Source of the DNA: Epichloe hybrida
Lineage: Eukaryota > Ascomycota > Sordariomycetes > Hypocreales > Clavicipitaceae
NCBI GenBank assembly: GCA_019022495.1
Contig: JAFEKR010000004.1
Location: 3,224,001-3,288,000 of the forward strand
DNA: 64,000 nt
Direction of reading: 5' to 3'
This document shows, piece by piece, positions 1 through 11,379 of the stretch (positions are counted from its first letter, which is position 1; each line of letters starts with the position of its first letter). The position numbers and the translations under genes were made by a program. A model generated the notes under the pieces. It had not been told where the DNA came from, searched no databases, and was given only the letters and a program-made list of their open reading frames with translations.

Positions 1-1758
1 CACCTAACTTTATAGATCTTATGCCTCTTATATAATTAATAAAGAGCTATAATATTAATTATTAGTTTCTTCTCCTTTATAGTTCCTAGCTTTATAAGGT
101 ATTTATATAATAAAAAAGAGTTAGTATAGAGAATTATAGGAATTTAAGGTATCTTTAATTAATTTATAATCTAGTGTAAAGTCATGAAAATTGCGTAGGT
201 AATATCTACGCCTTAAACTATACTATATAATTCGGAGGTAAGCATGCTATAAGTAACTCTCTTGCTCTTTATTAAGCTATATGTAATAATATTACCTTTT
301 ATAATAAAGGTATTATTATCTTGCATTATCTTATTGCTAATTATAATCACGTATCCAATCTATAAGCTCAAATCATTATTATTAGTAAGTAATCTATTTA
401 TAAACAAAAAGAGCTTTACCTCCTTAAGCACTAAAGGGATATATTATAGTTTACGTTATTAATTCTTTATTTACTATTTAAGGCGTTTATTAAGGTATAT
501 AATATCTTTAGCAAAGGGTTCTTAGTATTAAGCTATAATTAATAAATTATAGGAAGTTCTAGTTAATATATAGTTATAATATAGCTCCCTTAGGCTTATT
601 ATTTCACATAATCTTACTTTATAATTAGGGATTAAGGATTAACTTCCTTAATCTTCTAACTTTAGCCCTTCTAGGTTAAGATTAGTAAATTATTAGTATT
701 TTAGGTTAAAATATAACTATTAAAGATAAGGGGATTCTTAGTGGTTAATTATTGCTTTTCTTTAGCTATAAACTTAGCCTTCTAAAGCTCTTTCTCTTCT
801 TTTTAGAAGAAGTTATTATTACTTAGGCCTAATATATTATTAGTTTATATTCTAATAATACTAAAGAGGTTCTTATTATTTAGGGCTGTAATTAATAAGC
901 AGGGATTATAGGTTAAGGTTATTATATTAAGGTTATCCCTATAGTAATAGAAGTATATTACCTACTAGTAGGTTCTAGCCTTTATAATCCTATAAAGAGG
1001 TCTAATTAATTCAATTACAGTCCCTTCTAGAAAGAGGTGTATGATTTGCTTTAGCAATCTTATAATAATTAGCCTTATTAGTATTATATGTAATTAAGTG
1101 TAAGCTTATGTGATATCACAAATCCAAAGGTAAATACCTCTTCTTCTTAATAACGGAGTAATAGCTATAATAAGTCATTAGCTTGCTTGTTATATTGTTA
1201 GTAATTATGTTAAGATAAATTCCTTTCCTTTATTATTATAGCCTTATATAATAAGATAGGACTTCTTATATAGTAAATCCATTCCTTTGCCTTTAATCTC
1301 TCTAACTATATAAGAATTAAAGATTCTATAACCTCTGTGCTTTACTAGGTTATACTTAATGAATTTAAATATATTATAAGCTTATAAAGCATTAATTTTA
1401 GCTTAATTAGATTACTTAAAGGGTTTTCCTAGGGTTATAATTCTTTTTTCTTAGTAAAGTTAAAGAGTAAGGTTTTAATTAGCCTCTTCCTTTACTATAA
1501 AGAATACTATATTTAGTATTCCTATAGCTATAGCCTCTTAAATAAAGGCCTTTTCTCAATCTTTATTAATAAGCATATAAAGTTAAATTAGACTAGTATT
1601 TTTCTTAAGGTTATAAGCTCTTTTTCTCCTTACTTTTATTCCTTTAAGGCAAGGTAATAAGTCTTTAACTTAATAGCTTCCCTTTAGGGCTATCTAGGCC
1701 TTATAAGCCTTTTCTTTAGACTTTTCTATACTTATAAATTAAACTATAAGGGTCTTTC
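1..1758 (-). pseudogene. D1: RIP-degraded Ty1/copia polyprotein, RT and RNase H part
   Basis: The minus strand aligns collinearly with the same part of D2 (about 45465-47222), which identifies it as the 3' half of a Ty1/copia polyprotein: reverse transcriptase at higher coordinates and RNase H towards base 1. The frame is broken by many TAA/TAG codons of the type RIP makes from CAA, CAG and TGG. The window starts inside the RNase H region, so the 3' LTR lies outside. The copy is interrupted at 1758 by B1 and resumes at 8570; D2 reads straight through the same site, which proves the insertion. The short plus-strand frame at 262-462 is antisense to this pseudogene and is not a gene. Confidence is high for family and orientation; domain edges are approximate. 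Confidence 0.85.
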
Positions 1759-2068
1759 TGTTGGAACAAAGGTAATATCAATCGCGCGTCGCAGCCGCAA
1801 TTACCTGGCAGAAGCTTAGGCCGCGCGCGGACCCCACACGTAACCCATAACCTAGCATATTAATTAGCTAGGAAATGTGGGGACATAAACGCGTAACCCC
1901 TTTTCCTTTTATATATTATAACTTCTAGCTTTTTACCTCTCTTTTCCTAACAACTTAATCAATTATAACAACAGATAACGTAGCCTAGAATAAATAATCA
2001 ATAATAATACTATTCTTTAGGCTTACGACTGTATTACACATTAAATTCAATACCCTATGAATCTAATA
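1759..2068 (+). repeat. B1 5' LTR (310 bp)
   Basis: Begins TGTTGGAACAAAGG and ends AATCTAATA, the mutated form of AATCCAACA. The first ~150 bp keep CpG- and CpA-rich sequence (CGCGCGTCGCAGCC); the inner part, next to the coding region, is mutated. The internal region begins CTAATTAGTAATTACC, a likely primer-binding site whose tRNA I cannot identify. Confidence 0.93.
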
Positions 2069-2499
2069 CTAATTAGTAATTACCTTCACAAATAACCACG
2101 TAGTCTTTGAACACCATAGATTAGCAAGGTCAACTAGAAGAGGCAGCTTATTTAACGATAACTTGCCTTATAAAATAGGAGAGCTATGTTTAATAATAAG
2201 TTATGCTAATAGAAAGGTATAATATAGCTCTTTTCTTACTTTAGTATTAATATCTATATCTATATAGACTCTGAAATAATAAAGAAAGGTTTAACACTAG
2301 TAGCTAAGCTATTCCCTTATCTTTCTTTATTATACGTTCTATTACATATTTGAAGTTAACTGCCTTACCTCGTGATCCTTTACATTTAAAACACGTTACA
2401 TAATCATAGTTATACCCCTTTTCTCCTTATATTATAAGATCTACCTCCCTTAATTAATTAGAATATTAGATACAGCTAGACTATCTAGGACCTCTAGTT

Positions 2500-5400
2500 A
2501 ATTTAGAGTTCCTAGCAAGACTAATAGCTATAATAATGCTATAGAAGGCGTTAAAATAGGAGATAATAATAAATACCTTAATAAAGGAAAAACCCTTATC
2601 TACACTAACCTATACCCCTATATCTCTATAAGGCTTTAATAATATATTATAAAAGAACTACTCTAATAAATAGGAAGTTCTAAACATAAAGAGATAATAA
2701 TACCTAAGGAAATTAGTCTTTATATCCTTATAAAGACTAAATAATATAAGAAGCAAGGGTTATTTAAAAGAATACTATTCTCCGAATTTAGTAATAACTT
2801 TTATAAATAGTTAAGGGATAAGTTTACAAAAGGAAGAGACCTTTTATAAAATAAACTTTAAGACTATCTTCTTTATAATAGAGTGTATATAACTATTAGA
2901 AGAGGCACTAAGATAGTAAATAACCTTAAAGAAGTAGTAAACTAAGAAGAATTTAGATTTTAGACTCTTAAAGAAATTAAAGAGGCTAGGAAGAAGTACA
3001 TAGGCTTCTAAAAGAACTTATAAAATAAAGAGTTCTTCTATAATCTACTAGATAATAGTGATATTAGAACTAGGTAACCTACCCTATCACCCTATTTATT
3101 AGTATAATTACTATTAAAAAAATTAATAAGCTAGACTCCCCTAGGAAAACTAAGTTAATCCCCTCTAGGAAGACTTAGCTAATCTCCCCTAGGAAGGTTA
3201 ATTAACCTAGAGTTAAGACTACCTAAGGATACTATTTATAAGCATCTATAGGTAACTCCCTTGCTTATACCTTTACTAGAGGTAAGTTAGTAGTATTACC
3301 CTAGTAACACTACTAATAATACCCCTAAGCAGGAGAGTTACTAATAGAGGCAACCTATGCTATCTAGGGCTAGTAGTATACCTATTAGTATAGCTTAAAG
3401 AGCTATAATTTCTCCTTCCTAATATAAGGAAGAGGAGGAGTAAAGAGAATAATAAGCCCTAAGGGTACTACCTATAAAGCTACCCTTTTACTTCCTAAAG
3501 ACCTTACTACCCCTTCTATAAATATAAAGGGAAATACCTAGAGAACCCCTATAGACCTAGAGACCTTTACTAAAGTAAATTATTAACCTATCTAAGGTAT
3601 ACCCTAAAGAATAACTCTATAGCGCTAATAACTATAATATCCTTAAATTAAAGCTTTAAATATTCCACAGAAAGTGTAAGTTACTTAACATCTAGCCTAA
3701 ATAAGCTAGTTATACTTTTAAGGTTATACTTAAAGGCAAAGCATTACAATACTATACAAACTACCTCTCTAAACCTAGATAACTATAAGATCTCCTTATG
3801 CTTATTAGCTATATAAGAGAATAATTTAAAACTAAGAATACATAGCAAAGATATTTACTAGAGTGGAATAACACTTCCCTGCAAGGAATAGTAAATAATA
3901 ACCTAAGTAAGTTAATAATTAAATACTTTAATAAACTTATAGAAAGACTAGCTATCTTATAATAAGCAATACCTAAAGTAAGCTAAACTAAAAGGGCACT
4001 CTAGAATTAACTTATTAAAGCCTATTATAGTATTCTAGAGTGTAGAGAAGCAATTATAGATCCGCTAGACAGACTAAAAGAGTTCTATAAATGGATTAGA
4101 ATAACCCTTTATCTTATTAAGAAAAAGAAGAAGAACTATTAATAGTTCCTAACTAAAGCTATAACCCTAGAGTAATTCTAGACTAACTAAAGATATAATA
4201 GGAATAGAAAAGAGACCTAATACCCCTTAAAACCATAAGGAAGAGGAGGTACTCCCTATATAAAGAAGTACTATATATATAGTAAGGAAGGATACTAGTT
4301 ATCTAAGCATCCCAAAGAGAACTATAAGAAGGCGTTTCAACGCTTTAAGAACCACTACCTTACAGATTTAACCAATAACTTATATTATTTATTCCTCACT
4401 TAGTACAAGGGAGAACATAAGTCCTAACCCCCTATTAATAATAAAATCACTTAATACATAAAGAGTATCAGATTTAATAATAGCCCTAATAATACAGATA
4501 GGCTAGTACCTACAAGCTTCTTTACTCATAGAACCTAAATTAATAGCAAAAGAATAGTTCAATTCCTAATAAGGCAAGCAGCTTATCATAGTTTAAGCAA
4601 AGAAAACCCCTTTTAGCAAGAACTCGTAAACAAAGCCCTAGCGACGTTTATATTAGAAGATCGCTATTCCTATGTGATATTCTAAGGGATTATACCTAAT
4701 ATAGGAGCCGCAAAGTTCTCTACAGTAGGGCACCCTCAATTTCTTACTTTACAACGTTAAATACCTATATTACAGCTTAATAAATTAACAAAGAAGAAGG
4801 CATTAGTTAGATTTAGCGCGGGAGACCTAATTATTACACTTAGAACAGCTAATATACTTACTCCCTTTAGAAATATCCTCTTTTAGGTCATCCCTATAAA
4901 CACTCTATTTCTCTTATCCCTTAATAATATAAACTATCTAAAGATTAACTTTAATATCTCTAAGAACACGCTATAATAAGGAAATATTAAAGTCCCTATT
5001 ATACATAAATAAGGCTACGCCTAGATGCTTCTTACATAGAAAGAAAAAGCAGTTACTTAGAGCTACCTTATAGAAGTTAAGCTATAGTAACTATACTACT
5101 ACTTTAGATATCTATTAATCTAATACCTATATAAGGTTCTCTATAGATTAGGGCATAATATTAATATTAAAGCTATTAGGGAGCTAATAAGAATCTACTA
5201 CTAATACCAAATACACGTAAATAGCCTTAATTACTTTAAGTTTACCCTTAAGGATAAGTGTAGCTTTAATTATAAAGTAATAGTAAATATCTTCTACCTA
5301 GATAGTAACCACCTTACACTCTATACTATAGATATAGCTATAGTATTTAACGTAGTGAAATTCCTTAATAATATCTTTACAAAAATAACCTAGGAAGCCC

Positions 5401-7870
5401 TCTAAATATACTAGATTAATACTTACCTAGGCCCCCTAGACTTTATTATTATAGATGCTAGAATAAACTTTTATAGTAATGAATTTAGATAATTTATAGC
5501 TTTAATATTAATTTTAATTAAGGAAGTCCTTATTAAGGCACACTATAGCATAGGGAAGGTTAAAAGGTATTATAAGCCACTCTAAAGAGCCTATAATATA
5601 ATTAGACATAAATACCCTATAATGCTAGAACTTATTACCCTTTAAATAGTAGTTAAGGCCCTAAATAACACTATAGGCCCTAATAGCCTTATCCTAACCC
5701 TCCTTATCTTTAAAGCCTACTTATATATAATAAATAAGTCCTTACTATTACCTAATATTATATAGTGTGTAATTATAGTATAGAAGGCTACTAAAGAGAT
5801 TAAGAGACTCTATGCTATCTAGAAGGTTAATAAGGCCCTTACTAAACATAATAGCCTAGACACCTTAAAGACCCTTAGCTTACTACTTAGATTAAAGGTT
5901 AAGGTCTAGCGAGAAGGTAAGGGATAGGTAAGTTTATATAAGCTACTAGTAATTACTAGAGAAAGCTATACACTTAATATACCTAAAGGCTTAAAGACCT
6001 TTAGGTTAATATTTATTAAGCCTTACTATAATAATCCTAGTGTAAAGAAAATAGCAGAGCCTAGTAAAGAGAAAGGATAAAAAGGGCAAGAGGCCTATAA
6101 TAAGAATATAGTGCTACTAATACTACTAAAGTAAGGACGTGGAAGGCTATGGAAAAACCCTCCTATAATACCTTAAGGTGCTAATACCTTTCTATTAGTA
6201 AAAGAACATAGTAACCTAGCTCTTATAATTAAGCTATGTAAGGAAGGAATCATTAAGACCCCTAGCGAACCTTTTAAGCTATTAATAAAAGCAAAGATTA
6301 ATGCTTTAATTAAGTAAGGTATGTTTAAATTTATTATATTTAATAAGGAAGAATATAGTGGAATTTAAATCTTTAATTCCTGGATTATTAATAAGATTAA
6401 GGGTAAGATAATAAAACCCTATAAAAAGTTATGCCTTATAATCTAAGGGTGTAAGGATAAAGGGAAACAGGCTATTCTTATATAGGCCCTAATAATTTAA
6501 CGCGTAAGCTAACATCTTATTCTTGTAATAGCCCTATCCGTAAGATTAAGGAAATTCCTTATCTAGCTAAGGGATATCTATTAGGCTTATATATAGGCCT
6601 ATATATTACTAGAGTAGCTAATCCTAGCGCGCTTACTAATTCAGATACGGTATCTTTACCCGCCTAGTATAATCTTAAGGGTTATAAAACCCCTTTATAG
6701 GCTTGCAGAGGTAGGAACACACTAGTGGGTTACGTATTATAAGCATTATAGAGAGAACCTCTAGATAGAAACCTTTATATACAATCCTTACCTACTTATA
6801 ACTACAAAGGAAAGCCCTAACTTTACCTATATTAAAATACAAACTAATAACATAATTAGCCTCTTAGATAAGAAGTTCTCCAAGAAGGAAGAGACCTAGC
6901 TTACTATAGTAAGCTTTAACGCAAAGCTAAAGTAATTCCTAACTTAGGACTGCCCTCTTATGTTTAACAGTGGTATTATCTTACTAGAGAATAATACTAT
7001 TAAGATCTAGTAGAAAGGGCAGAGTAATAAGTTAGAGTTAGTTCTAATAACTAACTTAAAGCGTAAATACATTAAGTAAAGGGCCTAAGGCGCTTATATT
7101 ACCTTAATTTACTAACTAAAGGCTTGCTTTAACTTATCCATTGCTATATAACACTAGGAGCTAACCCTAGAGAACGTAAAAGCCCTTAATTACTGCCTAA
7201 AGTAATAAATAAATTACCTAGAGAGAGGTCTGATATTTATCCTAATTAACCTTAAGAAGGCGAAGCTCTTTGCCTTTATAAATAGATTCTTTACTAATAA
7301 CTAGGACCTATCCTTATAACTAGAATATATACTTGTCCTAGTAAACAAAGACTACACTAATAGTAAGTTTATAATTAAAGGTAATATTATATACTTTAGC
7401 TTAATAAAGAGTAAGAGAGTTACGTAAAGCATACTTACCTTAGAAGTTTATAGTATAGTAGCTAGTGTTAATATAGCTTATATAATTATAACCACCCTAA
7501 ACTTAGTTACTAACTAACTAAAGCTCCTAAAGATCCTAGTTATTGTATATATGGATTTATACTCCTTATATAAGTGCCTTATTAAGCTTAGTATAATAAA
7601 GGAGAAACGCCTAATAATTAATATTATAGCCCTTTAATAGTTATATAAACGCTAAGAACTCTATAAGATCTAATAGATTAATAAAGAGAATAACCTAGCT
7701 AATACCTTTATAAAGGCATTACCTAATAAGGCCCTTAAGAGCTTTATCTTAACTAACTAGATAACTATCCGAATAGAGGGATAGGTTACCTACGTATAAT
7801 ACACGCGTGGTAAGAGGAAATATAATCCTCTAGGAGGGTAGCTATAGGGATAAGATAGTAATACGTAGGG
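2500..7870 (+). pseudogene. B1 gag-pol polyprotein, Ty1/copia, RIP-inactivated
   Basis: Reading through in-frame TAA/TAG codons, these pieces are recognisable in order. A gag region precedes a zinc knuckle at about 4263-4316, read as KKYYIYSKEGYXLSKHP; two of its cysteines have become tyrosines. An aspartic protease core lies at about 4687-4735, read as GIIPNIGAAKFSTVGH, where NIG stands for DTG. An integrase core spans about 5190-5480 and contains FKFTLKDKCSFNYKVIV. RT spans about 6370-7000, with INKIKGKIIKPYKK and the catalytic segment IQTNNIISLLDK, in which NN stands for DD. RNase H spans about 7320-7740 and includes KSKRVT. Start and stop are uncertain. Loss of catalytic aspartates by G-to-A changes means it cannot encode enzymes now. 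Confidence 0.88.
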
Positions 7871-8254
7871 GATCTACGCCCCTGTAATTAATATCCCTAG
7901 TGGCTATAACCACACTAGCCTACTAGGCCCTCCTAGTAGACTATAGAAATTAATAGTAGTGTATAGGAGAATAAAGGTATTACTAAGGAGAAGGAAGATA
8001 TTATATATATACTATAGTGTGGTATATATATTATTTTAAGGAAAGAAGGGATTTAGAAGGACCTACTTATCCTTATATAGGCTTACAGGCTAAGTAAGAT
8101 TATTATTTCCCTTTTATTAGTAACTATATGCCTAGATAGGCTATAAGTTCTTTTCTTTATATCCCCTATTAATTACATTCTTAATCTATCTTTCTTTTTA
8201 TTTCTATAATTAATATTATGTGTTAATAATTATATTAAAAGAGAGAAGTTCTAG

Positions 8255-8564
8255 TGTTAGAATAAAGGTAATATTAATTACGCGTCATAGCTATAATTAC
8301 CTAGTAGAAGCTTAGGCCATGCGCGGACCCCACACGTAACCTATAACCTGGCATGTTAATTGGCTAGGAAATATAGGGATATAAACACGTAACCCCTTTT
8401 CCCTTTATATATTATAACTTCTAGCTTTTTACCTCTCTTTTCCTAATAACTTAATTAATCATGACAACAGACAACGCAGCCTAGAATAGATAATCGATGA
8501 CGATACTATTCTTCGGGCTCACGACTGTATTACACATTGAATTCAATACCCTGTGAATCCAACA
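8255..8564 (+). repeat. B1 3' LTR (310 bp)
   Basis: Starts TGTTAGAATAAAGG (mutated) and ends GTGAATCCAACA (intact). Its mutation pattern is the mirror image of the 5' LTR: inner part mutated, outer part preserved. It is followed by the TSD CTTTC. Confidence 0.93.
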
Positions 8565-8569
8565 CTTTC

Positions 8570-9238
8570 TTAGTCTCCCTTATTTTTTCTTTACTAGTGC
8601 TTATAGCTTTTTATTTTCTTTTATTAGAGAATTTCCTTTAGTAGTAGTAGTTAGTTATATAGTTACTTCTTCCTTTATATTACTAGGCTTTATTTCCTAC
8701 TACTTTACTATATTATAAGGATTTATCTCCTACTACTCTAGTCCCTTTATAATATATAAGTCTTTATAATAAGGCTTTACTACTATAGAGCGGAACTTTA
8801 CTAGGCTATAGGGTATATTAACTATATAAGTCTTTTTATTAGTAGTAAGTAGCTTATAAAAGCTATACTAGCTACCCTTCTCTCTTTATTTATATATATT
8901 AGCCTATAAGGGTAGCTAATATATAAGTACTATATTAAGGCTATTCTAGGCTTTAAGGGTATTACAAACCTACTATAAAGCTAGATAATAGTAGACTTTA
9001 TTAGTAGCTTTATAAATTACTTTAGTATATTAAATAATAGAGATACTTAGTAGTAACTTATTTATTATCCATAGGTAGCCTCTAAAGACTAGTAGGGATA
9101 GGATAATACTATTTAGGCCTAAAGAGTTATTAATAGCTTTAATAGCTATTTAAAGATATTACTCTAGCATAAGTTTTATTCTAATTAAGTCTATAATAAT
9201 ATTATAAGCTCAGCGTAAAGGTCCGTGATATCTCTTAA
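8570..9238 (-). pseudogene. D1: Ty1/copia polyprotein, integrase part
   Basis: Continues D1 directly after the B1 TSD and aligns with D2 at about 47227-47880 on the minus strand, the integrase portion of the polyprotein. It is heavily stop-interrupted by RIP-type changes. It ends at 9238 where the H2 LTR begins. In D2 the sequence runs on without a break, so this end is an insertion boundary. D1 resumes at 31757 after a loss of roughly 137 bp relative to D2. Confidence 0.85.
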
Positions 9239-9453
9239 TATTAGGAGCACGGAGGCTAGGGAGTTACGGATAGGACAGTCATATAATAGAGCCCTTAGAT
9301 AAGCCTTAGCCTACGCGGATAACTAAGTAGTTACTAGATAGCTATGTGTATGTAATAAGGTATTTAAATAAGAACTACCTATAAGAGATATAGGAGGTTA
9401 GAGTTTAAGACCTTTATACTCTTACCCCTAAGTAGTAGCTCTCTAGCTATAAC
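9239..9453 (+). repeat. H2 5' LTR, first part
   Basis: Matches the first ~215 bp of the H1 LTR (start TATTAGGAGCACGGAGG, mutated TGTCAGGAGC). The last eight bases, GCTATAAC at 9446-9453, are duplicated at 27951-27958 as the TSD of the hAT-like insertion; the rest of the LTR continues to 28010. Confidence 0.88.
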
Positions 9454-9463
9454 CAGAGCATTG

Positions 9464-9613
9464 TTTGTAGTGTAGTTAGTGTAGTTTTTGGGAAAATTTT
9501 GTATTTATAGTGTAGTTTTTTTTAGCTAGTATTTAGTGTAGTGTAGTTTTTTTTTTTTGTAGTTAGTGTAGTTACTAACTACACTAACTACACTACACTA
9601 CAAAAACTACAAA
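9464..9613. repeat. Subterminal TGTAGTG repeats and inverted repeat, hAT1 left end
   Basis: Multiple copies of TGTAGTGTAGTTAGTGTAG on the plus strand are followed by their reverse complement (CTACACTAACTACACTAC) from about 9570, making a large imperfect hairpin. The right end of hAT1 has a matching array. Confidence 0.9.
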
Positions 9614-9642
9614 TGTAGTGTTAGGTAAATAAAAAGTGGGTC

Positions 9643-10293
9643 TTTTTATACAGTAGTATTAATATACTAATTAGAAGAAAGCTATTATTCTTATACTTAT
9701 ATTATTAGCTATTTTATTAAATTAGTTATTTAAGTTATAAGATTATAACCTTTTATAGATTTTATTATAACTAGGGTTATTAGTACTATTATAAGTTTTT
9801 TATAAGACTATTATTCTTAATACTTTTCTTTACTAATATAACTTTAAGAAAACCCTTTTTATTATTTTATTTACTATTACTAAGAATTATTTTCTATTAT
9901 TATCATTATTATTATTATTTCTAATTATAATAATACCCTAAACTGATATAATAAAATTAATTAGTAACTTAGAAGAAATAACTAGAAGTTAATAAAGTAT
10001 ATACTTAGTACTTATATATTATAATTAATAGGATAGAAACTTAAAAAAAGCTTAAATAATTTATTTACTATTTAAACTAATTAAACATTACTTTTAGCTT
10101 TATAATTCTAAAGCTTTAAGAAGTTATATATACTAACTTTATATATCTCCTTACTATAATATATAAAGAAAGTATAAAAGATAGTAATATTTATAAAGTA
10201 TTTATATATAACTAATAGTATTAATTAAATTAGGCTATATAACTAAATTAAGTTATTAAAAAAATTAAAACTTATTTTTAGTTATAATACTAG
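9643..10293. other. hAT1 interior, no recognisable coding
   Basis: Very A+T-rich sequence with no frame longer than background and no transposase motif that I can recognise. It is bounded on the right by the 101-bp satellite. Confidence 0.5.
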
Positions 10294-10698
10294 GACCCAC
10301 TTTTATTTTATATACTATAACTACTTTAATAACTATATTAACTTTAATAAGCTTTATTATAACTACTATAACTTATTTTAAAATATAATACTAAGACCCA
10401 CTTTTATTTTATATATTATAACTACTTTAATAACTATAATAACTTTAATAAGCTTTATTATAGCTAGTCAAACCTATTTTAAGATATAATAATAAGACCC
10501 ACTTTTATTTTATATATTATAATTACTTTAATAACTATAATAACTTTAATAAGCTTTATTATAGCTAGTTAAACCTATTTTAAGATAAAATAATAAGACC
10601 ACTTTTATTTTATATATTATAACTACTTTAATAACTATAATAACTCTAATAAGCTTTATTATAGTTAGTTAAACTTATTTTAAGATATAATACTAAGA
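10294..10698. repeat. 101-bp satellite, four units, inside hAT1
   Basis: Units begin at 10294, 10395, 10496 and 10597, each starting GACCCACTTTTATTTTATA; spacing is 101 bp, and the last unit is one base shorter. B2 inserted just after the fourth unit, and the unit sequence resumes at 27445. The first bases are the reverse complement of AAAAGTGGGTC, which also occurs at 9632-9642 next to the subterminal array. Confidence 0.92.
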
Positions 10699-10703
10699 CT
10701 TAC

Positions 10704-11013
10704 TGTTGGATTCACAGGGTATTGAATTCAATGTGTAATACAGTCGTGAGCCCGAAGAATAGTATTGTTATTAATTATCTATTCTAGGCTGCGTTGTCTG
10801 TTATCATAATTAATTAAGTTATTATAAAAAGAGAGGTAAAAAGCTAGAAGTTATAATACATAAAGGGAAAAGGGGTTACGCGTTTATATCCCTACATTTC
10901 CTAGCTAATTAACATGCTAGGTTATAGGTTACGTGTAGGGTTCGCGCGTAGCCTAAGCTTCTACTAGGTAATTACAGCTACGACGCGCAATTAATATTAC
11001 CTTTGTTTTAACA
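10704..11013 (-). repeat. B2 3' LTR (left in the window)
   Basis: The outer edge is intact (TGTTGGATTCACAGGG and CAGTCGTGAGCCCGAAG); the inner edge is mutated (TTTGTTTTAACA for TTTGTTCCAACA). The adjoining purine tract on the minus strand is AAAAGAGAGAAGTTTTAG. Confidence 0.93.
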
Positions 11014-11379
11014 CTAAAACTTCTCTCTTTTAATATAATTATTAACACGCGATATTAATCATAGAAATAAAAAGAAAGACAAATTAAGAATATAATTAAC
11101 AGGGGATATAAAGAAAAGAACTCATAGCTTATCTAGGCATATAGTTACTAACAAAAAGGAAACAACAATCTCGCTTAGCTTATAAGCCTATGTAAGGATA
11201 AGTAAGTCCTTCTAAATCCCTTCCTTCCTTAAAACAACACATATACTACACCGTAGCATATATACAACATCTTCCTCCTCCTTAGTAACACCTTTATCCT
11301 CCTACACACCACTATTAATTTCTATAGTCTACTAGGAGGGCCTAGTAAGCTAGCATAGTTATAGCCACTAGGGATGTTA

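Larger units (their letters stand above)
1759..8564 (+). mobile_element. B1: full-length Ty1/copia LTR retrotransposon
   Basis: A complete 6806-bp element with two 310-bp LTRs and an exact 5-bp TSD, CTTTC, at 1754-1758 and 8565-8569. The flanks join to give the uninterrupted D-family sequence seen at 47215-47235, so B1 inserted into D1. Gene order is gag, protease, integrase, RT, RNase H, as expected for Ty1/copia. All coding frames are inactivated by RIP-type transitions. A purine-rich tract (AAAAGAGAGAAGTTCTAG) lies immediately before the 3' LTR. B1 is the simplest reference copy for the B family because nothing is nested inside it. Confidence 0.95.

Noticed and set aside
262..462. 66-codon plus-strand ORF
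   Set aside because: It is antisense to the D1 RT/RNase H pseudogene; low-complexity hydrophobic translation from A+T-rich DNA.
10294..10698. CRISPR-like array
   Set aside because: Head-to-tail 101-bp satellite without spacers, in a eukaryotic transposon.
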